DNA of 64,000 bases from JAJVID01 sp050247435 (GCA_050247435.1 JBFWUF010000044.1:4866-68865), one strand, 5' to 3'; shown: positions 45,590 to 54,349, counted from the first letter of the stretch. Translations and numbers: made by a program. Notes: generated by a model from the letters alone, not told the origin.

Positions 45590-46885
45590 TCAAATTATCT
45601 CCTGTTTGTTGGGTGATTCGATCCAGGCTGTGACGCCACTGCATTCTGAGATCTTTTCGGTGAGGATTCCCAGTTCACGCTGTAACCTGCGATAAAAAAC
45701 CCAGACATTGTGCAGGCCGCGTCGCCGATTGCGCTCAGCGCCTCGGAACAAGATGACGTGATAGCCGATGCGCTGGCAAACATCACAGGGGCAGTGCAAC
45801 CAGGGGCGATTCGTCAATACTTCCCTGTAAGTTTCCTGCATATCACGCCCCGGTTCGCAAAAATGATCGTAAGCAATAATTGCCTCAAGCGTTTGGTCAA
45901 GAGTGTATTCACCTATATCAAACTTTTTCAGTGCAGTTAGACAAGCCTTTTCAAGCTTACGAGCGTGATCTTGCGAAACCTGCCCCGATTTGATCCGCTT
46001 TTGTAATTGCGGATTACCTTCCACTTGTGGAACCCTAATGGCACTGTAAGTTCGATCCATCGTATAAAAATTATCTTTCTCATCCTTAAATGCCTGTCGC
46101 AATGGTGAGGTGCTGTCGAAACTCGAGACGCCATAACCTATGAACGTTGGCAAATGATCCGTGCGCGTTACACCGAGTAAATGCAGTTTTGTTTTTGGCT
46201 CTCTCACGTCAGCAATGGCAGCTAAGCAAGAAACGATCTCTTTCGTTTTCAGCGGTACCATGCCGCCGAGGGCAATGTATGTATAACCAATTCGCTGAAG
46301 CGATTGGACTGCACGTGCATAAGATAAAGGGCTCCATCCTTGGGCAACGCCAACTGGCTCAAAATCGAGTCTTAATGCGCGATGCCTAGCCAAAAACTCT
46401 GAAGCCAGTTGCAACGTGATTTCCTGGCGGCGAACAAATTCTGCCGGGACGGCATCAGTTGCATTATCAAGATTCGCTTGATACGCAAGAATCACATGAT
46501 CAACGGAGATTCCGTAATTGAACTCGCATTCGACATAAAACCGTATCACCTCATCAACTGTATAAGGAGGAACCTCCTCGCGCACGTAGGTGAAAGCTCC
46601 GCAGTCTCCCATAATCGGAAGATTGCGGGAACCTGTTCTGAAGAACTCAGGCGCGCCGACTCTCAGAAGTCTGTGCCGCTGGGCCATTGTGTAACGGCTG
46701 CCGTTGTTGCCGTAACCATCAACAATCCCTTTGGAAACGAGTAGTCCATCATAAGCCGCAGACGAAAACACTTCGTGAGCGTACATATCATCCCGATGAC
46801 GCACGCGATCAGGAGAGCGATTCTCCTTCTCGAAGTCGAAACTAGGATCAACAAAGTCTTGACTATCCGGGAAAAAGAACTTCAT
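45590..46885 (-). CDS. dpdA: DpdA, DNA-guanine transglycosylase
   Basis: A 431-residue relative of tRNA-guanine transglycosylase (TGT). It exchanges guanine in DNA for preQ0. Conserved parts: LPIMGDCGAFTYV with the first catalytic Asp (about 94), YIALGGMVPLKT, FDSTSP with the second Asp (about 257), and the zinc site PWLHCPCDVCQ (Cys 365, 367, 370) with His 392. The N-terminal 60 residues differ from TGT, and no queuosine tRNA genes such as queA are nearby. Its start overlaps the preceding dpdB stop (TAATG). Confidence 0.9.
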   Translation of the reverse strand: MKFFFPDSQDFVDPSFDFEKENRSPDRVRHRDDMYAHEVFSSAAYDGLLVSKGIVDGYGNNGSRYTMAQRHRLLRVGAPEFFRTGSRNLPIMGDCGAFTYVREEVPPYTVDEVIRFYVECEFNYGISVDHVILAYQANLDNATDAVPAEFVRRQEITLQLASEFLARHRALRLDFEPVGVAQGWSPLSYARAVQSLQRIGYTYIALGGMVPLKTKEIVSCLAAIADVREPKTKLHLLGVTRTDHLPTFIGYGVSSFDSTSPLRQAFKDEKDNFYTMDRTYSAIRVPQVEGNPQLQKRIKSGQVSQDHARKLEKACLTALKKFDIGEYTLDQTLEAIIAYDHFCEPGRDMQETYREVLTNRPWLHCPCDVCQRIGYHVILFRGAERNRRRGLHNVWVFYRRLQRELGILTEKISECSGVTAWIESPNKQEII

Positions 46886-48036
46886 TAACTAACCTTTCGT
46901 TTGTTGAGATATGCGCGAATCAGAAAATTGGACAACATGCGATGGTGAGTGGGCAAATTCTGAATTTCATTCCAGCGCAGACCGCCTAATCCCTCCCACA
47001 CACCTCCAGTCCAGCGGCAGAAAGGTTGGATGCGTCCGAGTTCACGCTTGACCATGGCCTGTGCTCTAGGGGCCTCCAGTTCGATCATCGGCATCACTCT
47101 GTCCATTAGTCGCCCCATCGCGCGAATCCCAACTCCATGCATCAAGCGACTCTTTTCCGGTCTTAACCCCCATGCCTCAGGGAAGGTGTCTCTGACAGCA
47201 CTCCAATAGATGGTGAGTAAAGAGCGGACGCTGCTGAAATCAGTCACCCCAGTTGCCACATTGCGGAAGGGGAAGAGCACACCAGATGGCGAACTGAAGC
47301 TCTCCTGGAGCATTTTGATGATAACGGTATCTGTTACTACCGCCGTTTCTAGTTTCGCTTCGCTGGAAGAGGCTCTTCTGATCAATCCACAAAAAGGAGA
47401 TTCGGGGTCCTGGTTGAGCAGTTCGCAAAGTGCTGACGGAACTTTTCGTGCCGCGAGATTAGCCGGTAAGGTGGTTGAAACTTCTGGCAGTAGTTCATCA
47501 ATGAGTCCGCGTGGCAAAGGCCTTGTCGTGTTTACTCTCAGGAACTGGTCCCGCTGAAGATCCAAGTTGTCTGCAACGAAAGCATTGATAGGGACTGGAA
47601 ATCCACTCCTCTTCTCTTTGCTTTGGGTGAGGGCCAGCGTGCGCTGTTGCCCGTCTACTATCCAAGCCGGTTTTGTCTCGCCAGGCTGTGGCAAAGGAAT
47701 TTCAAGAGTCCCTGTCACCGCGCCACCTTTATCAACTTTAGGCCCCCTGCTCTCTCTAAACACTACATCAGACGAAAGTGCCAAAATAACAGAGTTGGGA
47801 AAGATCACCGTTCCACTGTCCAGATAGTCAACAATGTTCTGAATATGACGCTTAACTTCGGGGCGTTGGTAACCAATCAGTTTCCCCTTTTCATCGCGCG
47901 AGACGCGGGAGATATCAGCGATTTGAAGTATCTCGTCTCCACTGAGTGAGAACAGATAGAGTGGGTGTGCAGGGTCTTGATCAATACGCAACGCGCGTCG
48001 GCGGAGCATGGCAGGGCGTTTAATTTTCATCATCAA
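46885..48036 (-). CDS. dpdB: DpdB-like DGQHR-domain protein (second of two)
   Basis: A 383-residue paralog of the DpdB at 44399: the loop WIVDGQQRTLALT at about 125-137, then FLRVNTTRPLPRGLIDELLP and a matching C-terminus (CRWTGGVWEGLGGLRWNEIQ). It lies upstream of dpdA, while the other copy lies downstream. A strong AGAGGAGA ribosome site precedes the tandem ATGs and the start overlaps dpdC's stop by four bases (ATGA). Whether both act with DpdA or form a mixed complex cannot be told from sequence. Confidence 0.85.
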   Translation of the reverse strand: MMMKIKRPAMLRRRALRIDQDPAHPLYLFSLSGDEILQIADISRVSRDEKGKLIGYQRPEVKRHIQNIVDYLDSGTVIFPNSVILALSSDVVFRESRGPKVDKGGAVTGTLEIPLPQPGETKPAWIVDGQQRTLALTQSKEKRSGFPVPINAFVADNLDLQRDQFLRVNTTRPLPRGLIDELLPEVSTTLPANLAARKVPSALCELLNQDPESPFCGLIRRASSSEAKLETAVVTDTVIIKMLQESFSSPSGVLFPFRNVATGVTDFSSVRSLLTIYWSAVRDTFPEAWGLRPEKSRLMHGVGIRAMGRLMDRVMPMIELEAPRAQAMVKRELGRIQPFCRWTGGVWEGLGGLRWNEIQNLPTHHRMLSNFLIRAYLNKRKVS

Positions 48037-48992
48037 TCTCCTCTGACTTCCCAGTAAAGTTCCTTAAACCTGCTTTGTTCACAGGCAAAACCGCTGTCCC
48101 TCAGCCTTCTTAGAAGCATACTGCAACTTAACTGTGGAGTGGATTTCAGATTGACCTTCACGAATTGTCGTACTTGGCGGTCTGTAATTTGCTGACGTTG
48201 AAAATTTTCTCTCTGCGGAGATTTCGCGATCAACGCCTCAATTCGTTTTCCGACAGTTTTGGCGTCAAAGCCCCAGGAATTTACTTTCTTCAGGATCAGG
48301 GACGCGACCCGTGCATGCAGCGAAACGCAACTGCCACCAAGGCGGGACTGTAACCGAGCACTTGAGCAAACAGAATGATGGCGTAATAACCCATTAGTGA
48401 GTTTAGAGGGTGAGGTCACAATCATCAATCTTTCTGGCGATGCGAGCGCCAACAGTGCAGACTGTAAATCCTTCTCAACTGCTGATAGGTAGTATGGAGA
48501 CGCCACCAGTAGGAAATATGACCTCCTGGAGTTCATAAGAAGATCCGTCAATGAATGCGGTTCGTCTTTACCACCGCCAGCGAATTGACACAAACTCCCC
48601 CACCAAGTCTGAAGCATGGGATCACGTGGTTGCTCTGGTATCGCGGTAGCGGTGACAGAATCCAATTCATCGCTTGCGAAAGTGGCGGAGTATGGATGAA
48701 TACAGGCGCTGGCCGGAACCAGACCATACCCAGCAGACATTATCCAGAGACTTGGCTTAAACCCAACTTCCTGTGCTAGAGTCGGCAACTCTTTAGTGAC
48801 TACCCAGTGTTCACCGGCGTACAACCGCTCTGCTGCTGTCGTCGTCCCCCGATGATCTGCCAGCCGACGGCACCACTCATGTACTCTGCTTTCTATATCA
48901 TCGGTAGTAACGGTCCGAAGTTGCAGATCATTCGACACCGGCGCGGTTTTCCGGTTGGAGCAACTTACAATGATTTGCAGCGAAGGCTTCAT
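48033..48992 (-). CDS. dpdC: DpdC, YaaA/DUF328-like protein (preQ0 to amido base)
   Basis: A 319-residue protein with the YaaA-type pattern: IIVSCSNRKTAP at residues 8-19, then ERLYAGEHW, and WIMSAGYGLVPASACIHPYS, which is the conserved SAGYG... YxxT-like block. In the known dpd system DpdC converts the inserted preQ0 to 2'-deoxy-7-amido-7-deazaguanosine. The C-terminal 100 residues are a helical extension. It is the first gene of the minus-strand dpdC-B-A-B run. Confidence 0.85.
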   Translation of the reverse strand: MKPSLQIIVSCSNRKTAPVSNDLQLRTVTTDDIESRVHEWCRRLADHRGTTTAAERLYAGEHWVVTKELPTLAQEVGFKPSLWIMSAGYGLVPASACIHPYSATFASDELDSVTATAIPEQPRDPMLQTWWGSLCQFAGGGKDEPHSLTDLLMNSRRSYFLLVASPYYLSAVEKDLQSALLALASPERLMIVTSPSKLTNGLLRHHSVCSSARLQSRLGGSCVSLHARVASLILKKVNSWGFDAKTVGKRIEALIAKSPQRENFQRQQITDRQVRQFVKVNLKSTPQLSCSMLLRRLRDSGFACEQSRFKELYWEVRGD

Positions 48993-49266
48993 TTCTCAGC
49001 AGGGTCACAGTTTTTCACATCTTGCAGAAGTGAAAATTTACATCAAAAAATATCATAAGGCTAGCGTAGTTATGTCATGTTGATAAGATTAAGTAATTAC
49101 ACAAATCCCAACGCTCCCCTTTGACCCGTGCGAATGCATTGTGGTTGTGTATTCTTTATTGATTCAAGGCGCGAACCCTGAATTATTGAATACAATCATC
49201 AACCTGTGGCTCGATGAAGCTTTCGCGAGAATCGCCGTCTTTGACGGCCTTTTCAGTATTTCAGGT
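48993..49266. other. AT-rich border of the dpd island, no gene seen
   Basis: Markedly richer in A and T than either side (for instance near 49030-49110). It should hold the promoter of the minus-strand dpdC operon, but I cannot place one with confidence. A GC-rich stem at 49234-49253 is listed separately. Confidence 0.5.
49234..49253 (+). terminator. Possible intrinsic terminator
   Basis: GCCGTC, a three-base loop, GACGGC, then CTTTT on the plus strand. No plus-strand gene ends close by, so a chance hairpin or a barrier against antisense transcription are alternatives. Confidence 0.3.
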
Positions 49267-49389
49267 TTAAGCCGGAGGAGTGCTGGTCGCAAGCGATGCG
49301 CCGCAGATAAACGCTTCTCCACAAGCTTCACAGATTTGTGGCGCGCGCCGTTGAGGCAGAATTAAGTTAGTCAATTCTCGCAGCTTCAT
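49267..49389 (-). pseudogene. Truncated cysteine-rich CWC-type gene
   Basis: Forty codons: MKLRELTNLILPQRRAPQIC, then EACGEAFICGASL and a frame that fails before the CW motif and stops. It aligns base by base, without long gaps over about 120 bases, with the CWC pseudogene at 23384-23611, including an upstream ATATGATT. It stands 60 bases downstream of the polymerase gene, on the same strand. The C-terminal half is missing. Confidence 0.65.
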
Positions 49390-49449
49390 TGCGCGCAATC
49401 ATATGACGCGGCGTCGCTTCTCACCATATCCGCAACACACGGCTCATCA

Positions 49450-51756
49450 TCATTTTTCTCGCTGTGAGCGATCCGGGTTCGGATTCATCAATCGCAGCAG
49501 AAGTGGTAATTCATCATCGGCCTCTTCGACAGAATCCTCATTGCGGACAACGCCGATTTCTCTGGCGGCGATTGTGAGCCGGTTGATGTATTCTTGCCGG
49601 TCGTAGTTGATCGTCGCGTTTCGGTTAGTGGTTGCGACCCTCTCAGCTTTCTTTTTCGCCTTTGAATTCGTGATGACGTAACCGATCTTCTCGCCGGGAC
49701 GCACATTCACGCCATCGGCGATCAATTCGCGCGCGGCTAATGACGCGCGCGTTTCGACTGAATAGTCTTCAATCTCGCGGCTCACTACTTGTTCGATGAT
49801 CAGAAGCCTGGGATCAACCTTTCCGCTTTTGAGCTTGGCAAGACAGTCATCGTAGAGTCGTTTCGCTTCCTGTCGTTTCTGTTGCAATTCTTCAACGCTG
49901 TGGGCCTTTGCTAAGACAGCGAGCATCTGCTCCTGAGCCTGTTTGATAAATTCCGGCGTGTCGTGTCGCCGGCAGGCCAGGCCGCGAATCTTCATCTGTC
50001 CGTCGGTGAACACGCCGTAAAATCTCGCCGCGACCGGGCGTGAGGATTTGATCTTCGACGGCGTGAATACTAGCCAGCGGTAAACTCCTTCCAGGCTCAT
50101 CTCGATTCCGGTTTCGCGCGTGATCATTTCGCAGAGTTCGAGCAGCCTTTCTTCACTCGCGCCGGCTTTCCTGATCCACAAACTGTCAGTCAGCGCGTGA
50201 AGCATTTCGTAGCCTGCGCCTTCGGCAATCTCTTTCGCTCGTAGCAGCGTTTCTCGCCCCCAAGCGGTCACCCCTTCGTGCGCTTCAATGCGGCCGAAGC
50301 GGGCGCCCTTATACCCCATGTACCCGAAAGCCGTCACCAGCATCCATTTGATTGCGCCGCGCCGCGCGTCGTAAATCGCCCGCGTCCGCTCATCGGCGCT
50401 TTTCATCAGTTGTTTGAGCCGGTTTCGCCGCTCGATCAGCGGTTCGAGCGTGAGCGGGATCAAGCCGCGCCGTTTCTCGCAGATGTTGTATCCGGCTTCG
50501 GGCACGGCGATGTTTTCACAGCAAGAGCACAGCACGGTTTCAGGCGAGATGTTGCGCGTGACCATTAAAGAAGGATACATCGAGACGAAGTCTATCTCGA
50601 TAACATCTTCGTGCTCGCCAACTGGCGGCTGGTAGGTCAATCCGCCCTTATCCACGGTCAATAGCTGCAACGCGGTCTTGGGCTTTTCCGGCTCGCTCTT
50701 GCGCCAGGGGATCAGAATGCCGCCGGTGATCGCGCGGTACATCTGCATCGAGGTCATCGCGGCTCCGGGGCTAACGCGACTCATTTTTTGCAAAGGCACC
50801 CGACTGAGCCGCGCCAGTTCCAGCAATCCTTCCATTCCGGTTTCGTGATGCGCGAATGAATTCTCGCGGTCAATGTGCCAGCGTCCGAAGAGCGGGTAAC
50901 TCGGCGGCTTGTAAACGATATTGCCGTAGCTGAAGTATGTGCGGCCCTCAGTCCCAATCTTGCGCTCGGTGAGCACCCGGTCACGATCGAGCCGCAGTTG
51001 CAGCTTCTCGCGTCCGGCAACATTCAGCAGCGCAGGAAACAGGGTCGAATCGCCGCGCTCGCTCAGGATCAGATCGGGATCGTATCGTTCGATGATTTCG
51101 TTGAAGGCGTTGATCGCCTTCGCGCCCGCGCTGGGGCGGAGGACGAATTCATCGGCTCCCACCGCAATGACGATTCTGCTGTCGCCGGTCAAGGGGCGCA
51201 TCCGTTCACCACGCATCCGCAATATGCTGAGCGGCAACGGGGCGTGGTCAATATCCCACGGCGAGTTGGTCGCTGCGACTTCAATCAAGTTACCGTGCCG
51301 ATCAAGCTCTGCGACCAGTCGGCACAGTGGAAAAAGGTGTTTGAGGTAGAGGTAGTGTTGCGCCGCCGCAATATCGAGGTTGTAAAACGTGACCTCGCGG
51401 TCGAGTTTTGCGGCGACTTCGCGTAGCTTCAGCAGGTTCGAGGAATCAGCTATGTCGAGTTGCATCACCTCAATTTCTTTGCCGCTCCAGAATTCAACCT
51501 TCTCGGCCCATCGCACGCCAGCGATCAGATCGCGCCGGCGCAGATCGGTTGCGAGTTGTTTGAGTTTTGTCCTGTCGCCGGAGGCGTAGACCGGTTGGCG
51601 CCACTCATCGGTCACGCGATGCAATCGCCCGTCGCCGTCGTAGACCCAGAGGGTAACCGCCGAGCCAAGCTCGTCAACGTCGAACAGCCAGCCCTCCAGA
51701 CGCTTGCGGATCGCGGGTTGAGGCTCGCGGTTTGAAGGCAGGTTACTTCTTTGCAT
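49450..51756 (-). CDS. Family B DNA polymerase, PolB2-like
   Basis: A 768-residue polymerase. The exonuclease-like half has FYNLDIAAAQHYLYLKHLFP and DPDLILSERGDSTLFPALL, a layout found in archaeal PolB2 proteins. The polymerase half has motif A (IEIDFVSMYPSLM), then RRNRLKQLMKS, motif B (KWMLVTAFGYMGYKG) and motif C as HALTDSLWI, with Leu where the first Asp of the usual DTDS stands; the second Asp is kept. PolB2-type enzymes are often partly inactivated, so activity is uncertain. The start at 51756 avoids a TTG extension. It overlaps the small gene upstream. Confidence 0.85.
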   Translation of the reverse strand: MQRSNLPSNREPQPAIRKRLEGWLFDVDELGSAVTLWVYDGDGRLHRVTDEWRQPVYASGDRTKLKQLATDLRRRDLIAGVRWAEKVEFWSGKEIEVMQLDIADSSNLLKLREVAAKLDREVTFYNLDIAAAQHYLYLKHLFPLCRLVAELDRHGNLIEVAATNSPWDIDHAPLPLSILRMRGERMRPLTGDSRIVIAVGADEFVLRPSAGAKAINAFNEIIERYDPDLILSERGDSTLFPALLNVAGREKLQLRLDRDRVLTERKIGTEGRTYFSYGNIVYKPPSYPLFGRWHIDRENSFAHHETGMEGLLELARLSRVPLQKMSRVSPGAAMTSMQMYRAITGGILIPWRKSEPEKPKTALQLLTVDKGGLTYQPPVGEHEDVIEIDFVSMYPSLMVTRNISPETVLCSCCENIAVPEAGYNICEKRRGLIPLTLEPLIERRNRLKQLMKSADERTRAIYDARRGAIKWMLVTAFGYMGYKGARFGRIEAHEGVTAWGRETLLRAKEIAEGAGYEMLHALTDSLWIRKAGASEERLLELCEMITRETGIEMSLEGVYRWLVFTPSKIKSSRPVAARFYGVFTDGQMKIRGLACRRHDTPEFIKQAQEQMLAVLAKAHSVEELQQKRQEAKRLYDDCLAKLKSGKVDPRLLIIEQVVSREIEDYSVETRASLAARELIADGVNVRPGEKIGYVITNSKAKKKAERVATTNRNATINYDRQEYINRLTIAAREIGVVRNEDSVEEADDELPLLLRLMNPNPDRSQREK

Positions 51757-52018
51757 CGCGCAGTTCTTTTTCAAGCTCGTCCACTCGGGCTTTTAGATGC
51801 CGAGCGTCTTTGAGCATCTCTATCAATACGGAGATGAAGATTGACTCCATCGGATCGGGGTTGGAGGACTGCACCCCGGCCTGCACGTGCAGACGCGCGC
51901 GCTCGAAGATGTCGTCGAAGAGTTCCTGGTCCTGTTTGCGCAGCGTGCGGCGAAACTTACTCAGCCGCTTCTGCTGGTCGGCTAGAACTATGCTGTATGG
52001 AGAGACAGTCCGCCCCAT
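51743..52018 (-). CDS. Small coiled-coil protein beside the PolB2-like gene
   Basis: A 91-residue protein whose C-terminal 40 residues form a charged coiled coil (IEMLKDARHLKARVDELEKE). The N-terminus carries basic residues (QQKRLSKFRRTLRK). A GGAGGT site lies before the ATG. It overlaps the polymerase gene by 14 bases, so the two are probably made together, and it may be a polymerase cofactor. Family not recognised. Confidence 0.6.
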   Translation of the reverse strand: MGRTVSPYSIVLADQQKRLSKFRRTLRKQDQELFDDIFERARLHVQAGVQSSNPDPMESIFISVLIEMLKDARHLKARVDELEKELRDAKK

Positions 52019-52108
52019 TCCACCTCCAATCGAGATGCAAAGAAGTTCACGGGGGTCGGGGCACAGAGCTTAAAGAGTCTTTGTCGAGAGTTTGACGATA
52101 ACGCCCAA

Positions 52109-52699
52109 TCACTTCGCCAGCTTCAATTGATCGCGGCGGCGTTCGAGCGTGAAGGAATGCTCGTCTTCCAGCCGCATCACCACGTTCGAGGCGCGGCAGA
52201 GGTCGGTCAGGAAGTAAGCGCGTTTGGCGCCTTTCGGCGTTTCGCTCTGCGTGAATAGCAAAGCCAAGCCCTCTCCCGACAGAGCGACGAGCCGCCGCAG
52301 CGAGCGATAAAACAACCGCGCCGCGTCGCTGTGCGTAATATCCTCGTCGTAGAAGGCCGTGCAGACGCCGGAGACAATGACTACCCCGAAAGCTTCTTCA
52401 GGGTTCAGGCGATGAATCAGTTCATCGAGTTGGTAGGCCGTAAAGGCTCGGGCAACGAGTATACGGCTTAAAGCCTCTTCCTGGCTCTCGTCCAGCGACC
52501 TGACCAGTCTTGCAACCAGGTAAGGGTCGAAGCGGTTGTCGCCGGAAAGGAATAGAACCTTTTTGTATTCGCATGCCACCTGAGCGGCCAGATGTACGCC
52601 CAGTGTCCACGCGTGATCGCCGCAGACAACGACCATTCGCGCCGGGGACAAAGAGGCGCGCGCCACGAGCGGCGCGGAGCTTGTCGGCAGAGTTCGCAT
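52109..52699 (-). CDS. RecA-superfamily-like protein lacking a P-loop
   Basis: A 196-residue protein with a RecA-core look: a strand at MVVVCGDHAWTLGVHLAAQV where the Walker A loop would be (no GKT), KKVLFLSGDNRFDPYLVARL (the usual ALYIDTEG-like strand), and GVVIVSGVCTAFYD (Walker B-like strand). P-loop-less RecA-like proteins such as ImuA act as partners of damage-tolerance polymerases. Its place upstream of a PolB2-like gene suggests the same sort of partnership. The ATG at 52699 follows GGGAGGT. Confidence 0.6.
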   Translation of the reverse strand: MRTLPTSSAPLVARASLSPARMVVVCGDHAWTLGVHLAAQVACEYKKVLFLSGDNRFDPYLVARLVRSLDESQEEALSRILVARAFTAYQLDELIHRLNPEEAFGVVIVSGVCTAFYDEDITHSDAARLFYRSLRRLVALSGEGLALLFTQSETPKGAKRAYFLTDLCRASNVVMRLEDEHSFTLERRRDQLKLAK

Positions 52700-52868
52700 A
52701 ACAATACCTCCCACGATATCGAACTTCTCGCGCCCGCGAACCCACTTGAACCGTATACCCGAAATTTTGACGCGTGTTGGAGCGCCAATGACAACTGATG
52801 TGAATCTCGATTGATGGCTAAAAACGAAAGAGTGATGAGAAATTAGCGAAACATAGCTGAAATTGCAA

Positions 52869-52919
52869 ATGATCCGGCGCGCTCACCGATTTTGGTTGGC
52901 GTCGTCATCCGGAAACAAC
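52869..52919. repeat. 51-bp direct repeat, left copy (sigma-54 activator 3' end)
   Basis: 49 of 51 bases identical to 59101-59151. On the minus strand it encodes the last residues of the sigma-54 activator (LFPDDDANQNR, then TGA). It has the look of a duplicated attachment site. The bases 52700-52868 carry no convincing gene. Confidence 0.8.
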
Positions 52920-53063
52920 TGCGCGCTGGCGGCGGGCGAGGACTTCGCGCGCGGCGTGCTGGGCGAACTGGAACTGCGCGCGGAGATCGAAGCGATGGCC
53001 AACGATCTGTACAAGCAGTTCGAGGATACGGACGCCTGGCGCCAACGCTATCCCGGATGGTAA
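52920..53063 (+). pseudogene. C-terminal gene fragment cut by the direct repeat
   Basis: A plus-strand frame reads ALAAGEDFARGVLGELELRA, then EIEAMANDLYKQFEDTDAWR and stops at TAA. It looks like a genuine protein C-terminus with GC-rich third positions, but upstream it runs straight into the 51-bp repeat, where the frame makes no sense. I take it as the tail of a gene truncated at the repeat junction. Family not recognised. Confidence 0.45.
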
Positions 53064-53104
53064 GTTAAGCCGATTCGTTAGCCCACAAATGAGGGTTATG
53101 CGCA

Positions 53105-54349
53105 ATGGCAAATCGTGATTACGACGTTGTGCTTTACGGCGCCAGCGGCTTCACCGGCAAACAAACTGTCCGGTATTTCGCCGAGAAGGCGCCTCCGGGC
53201 GATTTGCGTTGGGCCATCGCCGGACGTAACCGAGAGAAGCTTGAGGCTGTGAAGATGCAGGTCGGCGGCGCAGCCAAAGACGTGGACGTGTTGGTGGCTG
53301 ACAGTCGTGATCAGACGGCAGTGGACGCCATCGTTTCACGGACGCGCGTGATGCTGACGACTGCGGGGCCTTTTGCGCTATATGGGGGCGCAATCGTCGA
53401 TGCCTGCGTGCGGTTCAAGACACACTATGTCGACATTACGGGCGAGACGACCTGGGTCAAAGGTCTCATTGATCGTTATCACAACCAAGCGGCTGCTGAC
53501 GGGACACGGATCATTCCGTGCTGTGGATTCGATTCGGCGCCATCGGATCTGGGCGCCTACCTTGTCGTCCGGCACATGCAGCGAGAGATCGGTGTGTCGT
53601 GCAAAGAAGTGAAGGCCTATTTTCAGGTTTCCGGCGGGGTCAATGGCGGCACTCTGGCCACCGTATTCAATCTCTATGATTCGGGCCAGGCGGATCGAGC
53701 GCGCGATCCTTTTCTCTTGAACCCGCCTGGAGAGCGTTCCAACACGGAGATCGAACGAAACCAGGACCCAACGCTGCCTCGGTACGATAAAGACATTGAC
53801 GCGTGGGTCGGGCCTTTTTTCATGGGACCGATCAATACGCGAGTCGTGCGGCGCAGTAGCGCTTTATATGAACAGTGGCAAGATCCTTACGGACCGGACT
53901 TCAGCTATCAGGAATACATGAAGTTCGAGGGGCTATTCGGCCATTTAGACCATTTAGGGTGGCTGCAGGCCGCTGGTTTGACGGCGGGAGCGGCGCTTTT
54001 TGAGATCGCGCTGCGATCCCCGGTCCGCCACCTGATGAAATCTATCCTGCCGCAACCGGGCGACGGGCCTTCAGAGAAAACCATGAATGAAGGATGGTTC
54101 CGCTGTGAGTTGTTGGGCCTGACCAGCGACGGACGAAAAACCCATGGCCTGATTCGCGACCAGGGAGACCCAGGGAATCGCGCCACCGTCAAATTTCTAT
54201 GCGAGTCGGCTCTGGGCCTGGCAGTGAACACTGACGAGTTGCCCGGCGGCGCGCAGCGCGGCGGCATACTGACCCCGGCCACGGGCCTTGGAGATGTCCT
54301 CGCGAATAGGCTTCGCAATGCAGGAATGACAATTGAGGTCGAGAGATGA
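53105..54349 (+). CDS. Saccharopine dehydrogenase-like / trans-acting enoyl reductase-like protein
   Basis: A 414-residue NADP-binding protein: YDVVLYGASGFTGKQTVRYF is the Rossmann GxxGxxG loop near residue 10, WAIAGRNREKLEA and LTTAGPFALYG follow, then YVDITGE and CCGFDSAPSDLG. This is the saccharopine dehydrogenase NAD-binding family, including the mycobacterial trans-acting enoyl reductase and SCCPDH; the true lysine-pathway enzyme is not implied. The substrate is unknown, possibly a lipid. The cupin gene follows on the same strand. Confidence 0.85.
   Translation: MANRDYDVVLYGASGFTGKQTVRYFAEKAPPGDLRWAIAGRNREKLEAVKMQVGGAAKDVDVLVADSRDQTAVDAIVSRTRVMLTTAGPFALYGGAIVDACVRFKTHYVDITGETTWVKGLIDRYHNQAAADGTRIIPCCGFDSAPSDLGAYLVVRHMQREIGVSCKEVKAYFQVSGGVNGGTLATVFNLYDSGQADRARDPFLLNPPGERSNTEIERNQDPTLPRYDKDIDAWVGPFFMGPINTRVVRRSSALYEQWQDPYGPDFSYQEYMKFEGLFGHLDHLGWLQAAGLTAGAALFEIALRSPVRHLMKSILPQPGDGPSEKTMNEGWFRCELLGLTSDGRKTHGLIRDQGDPGNRATVKFLCESALGLAVNTDELPGGAQRGGILTPATGLGDVLANRLRNAGMTIEVER

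Noticed and set aside
52869..53063. A 65-codon intact plus-strand gene starting inside the direct repeat
   Set aside because: Its first 17 codons are the reverse reading of the sigma-54 activator tail, so only the C-terminal part can be original coding sequence.
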